NCBI GenBank assembly: GCA_003533545.1
Contig: DQEK01000089.1
Span: 1 to 18,053 of the forward strand
DNA: 18,053 nucleotides
From: Acidobacteriota bacterium
Lineage (GTDB): Bacteria; Acidobacteriota; Vicinamibacteria; Vicinamibacterales; UBA8438
Direction: 5' to 3'
The first letter of the stretch is position 1, and the number at the start of each line of letters is the position of its first letter. The position numbers and the translations under genes are program-made. Below are positions 15,330 through 18,053 of the stretch, in pieces. A model generated the notes under the pieces. The model had not been told where the DNA came from. It ran no database searches and saw only the letters and a list, made by a program, of their open reading frames with translations.

Positions 15330-15671
15330 ATGAACGTAGCACACTACAAGGGTTCGCTCTTAGAGAAGCGTTCAGAGATTTTGTCGACTAGCGCCGGCAC
15401 CAAGCCGATTCAGGCTCCCGAGGGCACCAGTAGCCGGCAGGGAGATCTCGCCGACCAGGCGACCGGTAACAATGAGGTGCACATCCAACTGAAATTGAAG
15501 CAGACGGACGCCAAGATTCTTCAGGCGATCGAAGAGGCGCTCTTGCGCATCGAACAGGGCAGTTATGGAGTCTGCAGGGATTGCGGGGAGCCGGTCGCGG
15601 AGGCTCGGTTGAACGCCATTCCGTGGACCCGCGTGTGCATCACGTGTAAGGAGAACCAGAGCACGAAGTGA
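15330..15671 (+). CDS. dksA: DksA/TraR-type C4 zinc-finger protein
   Basis: The protein is 113 residues, shorter than E. coli DksA (151) and longer than TraR (73). The C-terminal zinc finger is CRDCGEPV-EARLNAIPWTRVCITC, with Cys82, Cys85, Cys103 and Cys106. A predicted helical hairpin surrounds GDLADQA (38-44), which keeps the Asp-x-x-Asp-x-Ala pattern of the DksA coiled-coil tip. That tip enters the RNA polymerase secondary channel and supports ppGpp-dependent control of transcription. Retention of both acids suggests a working regulator rather than a decayed copy (inference). ATG 15330 has GGAG 5 bases upstream. folK begins 52 bases downstream; dksA and folK are also near each other in E. 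coli. Confidence 0.88.
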   Translation: MNVAHYKGSLLEKRSEILSTSAGTKPIQAPEGTSSRQGDLADQATGNNEVHIQLKLKQTDAKILQAIEEALLRIEQGSYGVCRDCGEPVAEARLNAIPWTRVCITCKENQSTK

Positions 15672-15723
15672 CCGTCATGTCCTGCTGGTTCCGGTCTATC
15701 ACCGTCGACAGGTGGTGACAGCC

Positions 15724-16203
15724 GTGAGCCCAACAGCCAGAGCCGTGGCGGTGGCGCTTGGGAGTAATCTCGGGGATCGTGGGGCGCATCTCACGTTCGC
15801 CGTTGCGCGTCTCGAGCGCGTCTTGACTGCCGTCCGGGTGTCCGGCTTTGTCGATACCGATCCCGAGCATGGTGTTGACGGCCCACGTTTTTTGAATGGC
15901 GCGCTGGTAGGGACGTCGACCACGCCACCTGAAGCGTTGCTGTCCACTCTGTTGGGGATCGAGTGCGAACGCGGTCGTGTCCGGTCGCGAATCGGGGCAC
16001 CGCGTACGCTCGATCTCGACCTTTTGCTTGTCGGGGACCTGATAGTCGACTCCGAGGTGTTGCAATTGCCGCATCCGCGCTTCCGTTCCCGGCGTTTCGT
16101 ACTGGGGCCTCTCTCAGAAATTGCACCAGGATTGGTGGACCCTGTAACTGGGAAGACGGTCAGTGAACTGCTTCGGCTGTTGTCCGGAGATACCGGGGCG
16201 TAA
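15724..16203 (+). CDS. folK: 2-amino-4-hydroxy-6-hydroxymethyldihydropteridine pyrophosphokinase (HPPK)
   Basis: It transfers pyrophosphate from ATP to 6-hydroxymethyl-dihydropterin, the step before dihydropteroate synthase in folate synthesis, in the cytosol. The 159 residues match the usual HPPK length. Motifs are VALGSNLGDR (10-19), GPRFLNGAL (53-61, the FxN pterin-binding segment), CERGRVR--RIGAPRTLDLDLLL (81-102) with the two magnesium-binding Asp97 and Asp99, and LPHPRFRSRRFVLGPLSEIAP (115-135). GTG 15724 is chosen because GGTGG is 8 bases upstream; in-frame GTG 15712 and 15715 would add three or four residues. folP and folB are not in the window. Confidence 0.94.
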   Translation: MSPTARAVAVALGSNLGDRGAHLTFAVARLERVLTAVRVSGFVDTDPEHGVDGPRFLNGALVGTSTTPPEALLSTLLGIECERGRVRSRIGAPRTLDLDLLLVGDLIVDSEVLQLPHPRFRSRRFVLGPLSEIAPGLVDPVTGKTVSELLRLLSGDTGA

Positions 16204-16341
16204 TGGGCTCGAGGTCAAGCTAGAACTTACGAGTTACTTGCGGTGTGTCTTGAGATTGGTGCACGATACGGTGTTGGCAGCGTGGTCCTTCGTGCGCGGT
16301 CATCGCTTAGCTGGCTAAACTCGGTTCTGAGGAGTAATGAC

Positions 16342-16710
16342 ATGCGAATTCGAATGACAATGGTTTTGACTCTGGCCGTGTTGGCGTTGGTAGTCGTGGC
16401 GGCTCAGACTGACGTGACCGGGCGCTGGGAGATGACAATCAACACAGATCAGGGAGCACTGCCTGGGACGTTGACGCTACAACAGGATGGAGAGGCGTTG
16501 AGCGGATCGTTGATTAGTGATCAGGGCACCCTCGAGTTTGACGGAGGCATGGTCTCTGAGAACAAGATCGAATGGGTCGTCGAGGTCGATGCCGGTGGTC
16601 AGTTTATCGAGATCGCGATGAACGGCGTCGTAGACGGCGACATGATTAGTGGCACCATGGATTTTGGAGGATACGGTGGCGGCGACTGGACGGCCAAGCG
16701 GGTGCAGTAG
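16342..16710 (+). CDS. Small secreted beta-rich protein of unknown function
   Basis: The protein is 122 residues. A clear Sec signal peptide (MRIRMTMVLT plus a Leu/Val core) ends near VVAAQ (18-22). The mature part opens with TGRWEM and continues in short alternating strands with many Gly, Asp and Glu residues: GTLTLQQDGEALSGSL, GTLEFDGG, NKIEWVVEV and GTMDFGGYGGG-W. This resembles the lipocalin-like or avidin-like small barrels that often trail other genes in Acidobacteria; it has no catalytic motif. ATG 16342 is firmly set by GAGGAG (16329-16334) 7 bases upstream. The 138-base gap before it shows no convincing promoter, and a hairpin follows at 16769. Confidence 0.8.
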   Translation: MRIRMTMVLTLAVLALVVVAAQTDVTGRWEMTINTDQGALPGTLTLQQDGEALSGSLISDQGTLEFDGGMVSENKIEWVVEVDAGGQFIEIAMNGVVDGDMISGTMDFGGYGGGDWTAKRVQ

Positions 16711-16768
16711 CGTCGCAAACGGCTAATGGTTGGGCATGCCGTAGGCCCAGCCTGGCTACACTTTGAGG

Positions 16769-16797
16769 GTGAGGGGCCTCGACCGAGGTCCCCTCAC
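16769..16797. terminator. Strong hairpin between convergent genes, possible bidirectional terminator
   Basis: GTGAGGGG-CCTC (16769-16780), loop GACC, GAGG-t-CCCCTCAC (16785-16797) form a 12-base-pair stem with one bulged T. It sits 58 bases past the secreted-protein gene (+) and 39 bases before the end of the permease gene (-). Neither strand has a T-run after it, so it is not a classical intrinsic terminator, but its position fits a transcription barrier or RNA 3'-end protector. Confidence 0.5.
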
Positions 16798-16835
16798 GGT
16801 CAGGTCGTTCTCGGCGGCTTGAGTGGTTCGTGGTC

Positions 16836-18050
16836 TTATTCGAATCGTAGCGACTCGATCGGGTCGAGCTGGGCGCCTTTCCAGGCCGGATAGAAGCCGA
16901 ACACGATACCGATCATCGCCGCAAACCCGACCGATACCGCTACCGCGTCCGACGAGACGCTCGTTGGCCACTGGAGGAATCGTGTAAGGCCCTCGGCGAT
17001 ACCAAAGCCCAACCCCACGCCCACCATTCCGCCTGCCAGGCTCAACGCCATCGCCTCCACGAGAAACTGCCAGAGCACATCCTGCCCCTTGGCCCCCACC
17101 GCCATTCGGAGGCCGATTTCGCGCGTGCGTTCGGTCACCGACACGAGCATGATGTTCATGATGCCGATGCCGCCGACCACCAGCGACACCACGGCAATCG
17201 CCAGCGTGAACATCGTCATCGTCTGTGTCGTGCTGGTCATCATGCTCATCATGTCGTCTTGCGTGCGGACCATGAAATCGTTGTCCTGACCAGGGATGAG
17301 CTCGTGCTCGGCGCGAAGCACCTCTTCAATCTCAGCCGTCGTGGCGATGATGTCGTCGGCAGACCGTGCAGAAATCGTGATGCCCGAGATGTTGGTGCCA
17401 TCCCGTCCGCGGAGCTTGCGCTGCACGGTCGTATAGGGCGCAAAGATGACGTCGTCCTGATCCTCTCCGAACGTGCCGGACCCTTTGACTTCCATCACGC
17501 CGACAACCTTGAAGGACTGGTTGCGAACCCGGATAGTCTGCCCGACCGCGTCGACCCCTTCACCGAACAGGTTGTCGCGGACTATCGCCCCGAGCACCGC
17601 CACCTTGGCGGCACTGTTGACGTCAGTCGCCGAGAAAAACTCACCGAACTCTACGTCCCAGAACCGGATGAGCGGCAGTTCCACGTCCACCCCGTCGATT
17701 CGTGAGAACCAGTTCTGCCCGCTAGCAACGACCTGGTCTCTGGTGCCGACGCTCGCAGAGAGGTACTGCGCCCCTGGCACCTGGGCACGGATCGCGTCCA
17801 CATCTTTCGCCTTGAGCCGCGGCGACGTCCCCATACCGCTGCTGACTCCGCCCCGGCTGTAGTTGCCGGCCCGCACCGTGATGAGATTGGTGCCCCCTGC
17901 TGCAACCTGATCTTCGATCTGTTGCTGGGCTCCGTTGCCCAGGGCCACCATCGTGATCACAGCGGCCACGCCAATGATCAGCCCCAGCATGGTCAGCAGG
18001 GTCCGCATCTTGTTGCGCCCAAGAGCCTTGAGAGCAACGCGACAAATCAT
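16836..18050 (-). CDS. MacB-type ABC transporter permease; true start may lie beyond the window
   Basis: The visible 404 residues have the MacB permease layout. An N-terminal helix (MRTLLTMLGLIIGVAAVITMVAL, about 15-37) leads into GNGAQQQIEDQVAAGGTNLI, then the periplasmic core with DVEFGEFFSATD and VAVLGAIVRDNLFG. Three C-terminal FtsX helices (about 280-310, 335-360 and 372-392) carry VGGIGIMNIMLV and ERTREIGLRMAVGAKG, the ATPase contact. The protein ends DPIESLRFE. It probably works with a separate ATPase and membrane-fusion protein, whose genes would lie to the right of the window, exporting peptides, lipopeptides or other envelope molecules. The frame stays open to the edge, and family members usually have some 5-10 more N-terminal residues, so ATG 18050 is provisional. 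It is unrelated in operon to the YbbP-like gene on the other strand. Confidence 0.88.
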   Translation of the reverse strand: MICRVALKALGRNKMRTLLTMLGLIIGVAAVITMVALGNGAQQQIEDQVAAGGTNLITVRAGNYSRGGVSSGMGTSPRLKAKDVDAIRAQVPGAQYLSASVGTRDQVVASGQNWFSRIDGVDVELPLIRFWDVEFGEFFSATDVNSAAKVAVLGAIVRDNLFGEGVDAVGQTIRVRNQSFKVVGVMEVKGSGTFGEDQDDVIFAPYTTVQRKLRGRDGTNISGITISARSADDIIATTAEIEEVLRAEHELIPGQDNDFMVRTQDDMMSMMTSTTQTMTMFTLAIAVVSLVVGGIGIMNIMLVSVTERTREIGLRMAVGAKGQDVLWQFLVEAMALSLAGGMVGVGLGFGIAEGLTRFLQWPTSVSSDAVAVSVGFAAMIGIVFGFYPAWKGAQLDPIESLRFE

Positions 18051-18053
18051 GAA

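Noticed and set aside
16307..16318. TTAGC-TG-GCTAA dyad before the small secreted protein
   Set aside because: Short enough to be chance, and not placed relative to any convincing promoter.
1..18053. tRNA, rRNA, CRISPR, transposon or phage content
   Set aside because: No tRNA-like T-arm sequence, repeat-spacer pattern, transposase or integrase motif was seen on either strand.

Overview
The window reads as an ordinary chromosomal stretch of a moderately GC-rich Gram-negative bacterium. The best fit is an Acidobacteriota (Vicinamibacteria-like) or related soil/marine lineage. That placement is inference, from a planctomycete/acidobacterial-type DUF1587/DUF1592 cytochrome protein divergent from a 'WPRFRG' PQQ-like beta-propeller protein, together with MacB/YbbP-type permeases and Tat- or Sec-exported proteins ending their signals in 'AQ'. 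I see no rRNA, tRNA, CRISPR, transposase, phage gene or insertion sequence.

Layout. (1) 1-1109 (-): a large exported c-type cytochrome-like protein, cut by the left edge. (2) 1312-2697 (+): a secreted beta-propeller protein, divergent from it. (3) 2869-4083 (+): a YbdG-type mechanosensitive channel. (4) 4084-4467: the only gene-free stretch above 300 bases. It holds two separate inverted-repeat structures and a weak promoter-like hexamer. (5) 4468-5970 (+): S-adenosylhomocysteinase, ahcY. (6) 6045-7508 (+): a Tat-exported GH99-like protein with an N-terminal dockerin/EF-hand-like segment; its stop codon interlocks with that of the convergent gene. (7) 10559-7505 (-): an apparent operon of a CstA-type transporter, an 88-residue protein ending in Cys-Cys, and a single-domain ArsA/GET3 ATPase. 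A plausible sigma70-like promoter precedes cstA. (8) 10688-15192 (+): DUF2784 membrane protein, TesA-like SGNH esterase lipoprotein, YbbA-like ATPase, and YbbP-like permease; the last two overlap by 4 bases. (9) 15330-16203 (+): short DksA/TraR zinc-finger protein and folK. (10) 16342-16710 (+): small secreted beta-rich protein. (11) 16769-16797: strong hairpin between convergent genes. (12) 18050-16836 (-): MacB-type permease whose start may lie beyond the right edge.

How the genes may work together. Most units look independent: methyl-cycle recycling (ahcY), folate synthesis (folK), osmotic protection (ybdG) and envelope export/lipid handling (tesA-ybbA-ybbP). The unit most deserving follow-up is cstA / Cys-Cys protein / ArsA-GET3 ATPase. 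The ATPase has none of the cysteine pairs expected for metalloid or zinc binding, while its overlapping partner carries its only two cysteines as its last two residues. The second is the structured region in front of ahcY. Neither is proven to be a new system; both are testable proposals.
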